Part shown: piece by piece, positions 52,411-53,035 of the stretch
How positions within the stretch are numbered: the first letter of the stretch is position 1
Layout: each line of letters opens with the position of its first letter
From: Sinomonas sp. ASV322
GTDB taxonomy: Bacteria; Actinomycetota; Actinomycetes; Actinomycetales; Micrococcaceae
Length of the DNA: 53,035 nt
Assembly: GCF_030908245.1 (NCBI RefSeq)
Contig: NZ_JAVFJJ010000022.1
Location: 1-53,035, forward strand
Reading direction: 5' to 3'
Notes under the pieces: generated by a model
The model's input: the letters and a program-made list of their open reading frames with translations, nothing else
Database searches by the model: none
What the model was told of the DNA's origin: nothing
Translations under genes and position numbers: made by a program

Positions 52411-53035
52411 CCCACCTCGGCGCCCGCGACTACGACCCCGTACTCGCCGCCTTCACCACCCCCCGACCCCCTCCTCGACCCGAGCAGCCCCAACAGCTAC
52501 AGCCCCTACGCCTACTCCCAGAACGACCCCATCAACACCAGCGACCCATCAGGGCTCTGGCGCGTCGCCATCACCGACAGCGACGGCTCAAGCTGGCACT
52601 CATCACCCACGGCCGACATCACCCCGGCCGATGGGGCATCGCCCCCGAATACCTCAACCCCCTCAGGTCAGTCGACTCCCAGCTCGTCGCCCCCGGCACC
52701 TACGTCAACGGCGCCTACGCCGGCACCTACTACGAACCCGCCCCGGCGACGCCCGCACCAGCCCCGGGGGCCGCGTTTGCCCAACGGCCCCTTATCAGCG
52801 ACACGATCCGGGACCACATCGGAGTGGGCGGAACGACCTGGGCCGACGACCTCCGGCAAGTCGGCATAAACGCATCCAGAATCGCCGGCGCCATCGCAGC
52901 CTTCGTCCCCGGGGTCGGCGGAATCGGCTACGTCGGCTTCAACCGGCTCGCCGGCGACATCGAAGGCCAAGACCCCATGCGCCCCCTCACCGCCGACGAC
53001 GGCGCCATGATGGCCATCGGCTTCCTCCCAGGCGG
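52411..53035 (+). pseudogene. Second, partial RHS tip copy (orphan module, runs off window)
   Basis: This segment repeats 50716-51340 at a constant offset of 1695 bp up to the window end, with only scattered base changes in its first 150 bp and almost none later. It starts in the RHS core at LGARDYD, keeps the NDPINTSDPSGLWRV linker and the pre-toxin region (FVPGVGGIGYVGFNRLAGD). It has no secretion signal or start of its own. The same two frameshifts (C6 at 52459-52464 and G4 near 52633) are present. The toxin domain would lie just beyond the window; whether it is again HNH is unknown. Confidence 0.8.

Overview
The window comes from a high-GC Gram-positive actinobacterium, most likely Micrococcales and probably Micrococcaceae (Arthrobacter/Sinomonas-like). 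This rests on the strongly GC-biased third codon positions, frequent GTG starts, four-base stop/start overlaps in operons, a BsaP-type biotin synthase partner, an LAxTG cell-wall anchor and the overall family mix. The assignment is an inference; there is no rRNA gene to confirm it. No rRNA, tRNA or CRISPR array was recognised.

Layout. (1) 1-4.0 kb: PTS EIIC sugar permease, CutC, an alpha/beta hydrolase and an AraC regulator. (2) 4.2-10.3 kb: a probable single catabolic operon: MHS-type transporter, GntR/FCD regulator, nitrilase-fold amidase, DUF2848 protein, HpaB-like flavin monooxygenase, cupin and flavin reductase. The promoter carries a perfect GntR-type palindrome. No classical aromatic ring-cleavage enzyme is present, so the substrate is open; an N-heterocycle or other nitrogen-containing ring is my best inference. 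(3) 10.5-16.2 kb: a compact biotin operon, bioB-bsaP-bioA-bioF-bioD, ending in a translationally coupled cytochrome P450 that may supply the pimeloyl precursor. (4) 16.3-18.7 kb: luciferase-like monooxygenase, MarR regulator and FMN reductase (CE1758/CE1759-type pair).

(5) 18.7-26.4 kb: amino-acid permease, TetR and amidohydrolase, then an RpiR regulator, an M20 amidohydrolase and a DUF3100 membrane protein; the RpiR gene has a dense repeat operator upstream. (6) 26.5-27.8 kb: a ribokinase and a convergent STAS anti-sigma antagonist. (7) 27.9-35.1 kb, minus strand: a cell-surface operon comprising a TasA/CalY-like secreted protein, a SipW-type signal peptidase fused to a LamG-like domain, and a 1510-residue protein with ten IPT/TIG repeats and an LAMTG anchor. 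(8) 35.3-48.2 kb: aldehyde dehydrogenase, then a LacI-controlled nucleoside scavenging system: ribokinase, BMP lipoprotein, an ATPase-permease fusion, a second permease, three nucleoside hydrolases and an amidohydrolase. The logic is uptake of nucleosides, cleavage to base and ribose, and phosphorylation of ribose.

(9) 48.2-53.0 kb: a rearranged accessory island with transposase remnants (IS256-like, IS110-like), an Imm1 immunity protein, a frameshifted RHS toxin gene ending in an HNH nuclease, a second immunity gene, and a near-identical second copy of the RHS tip that runs off the window end. This is the part most shaped by transfer and recombination.
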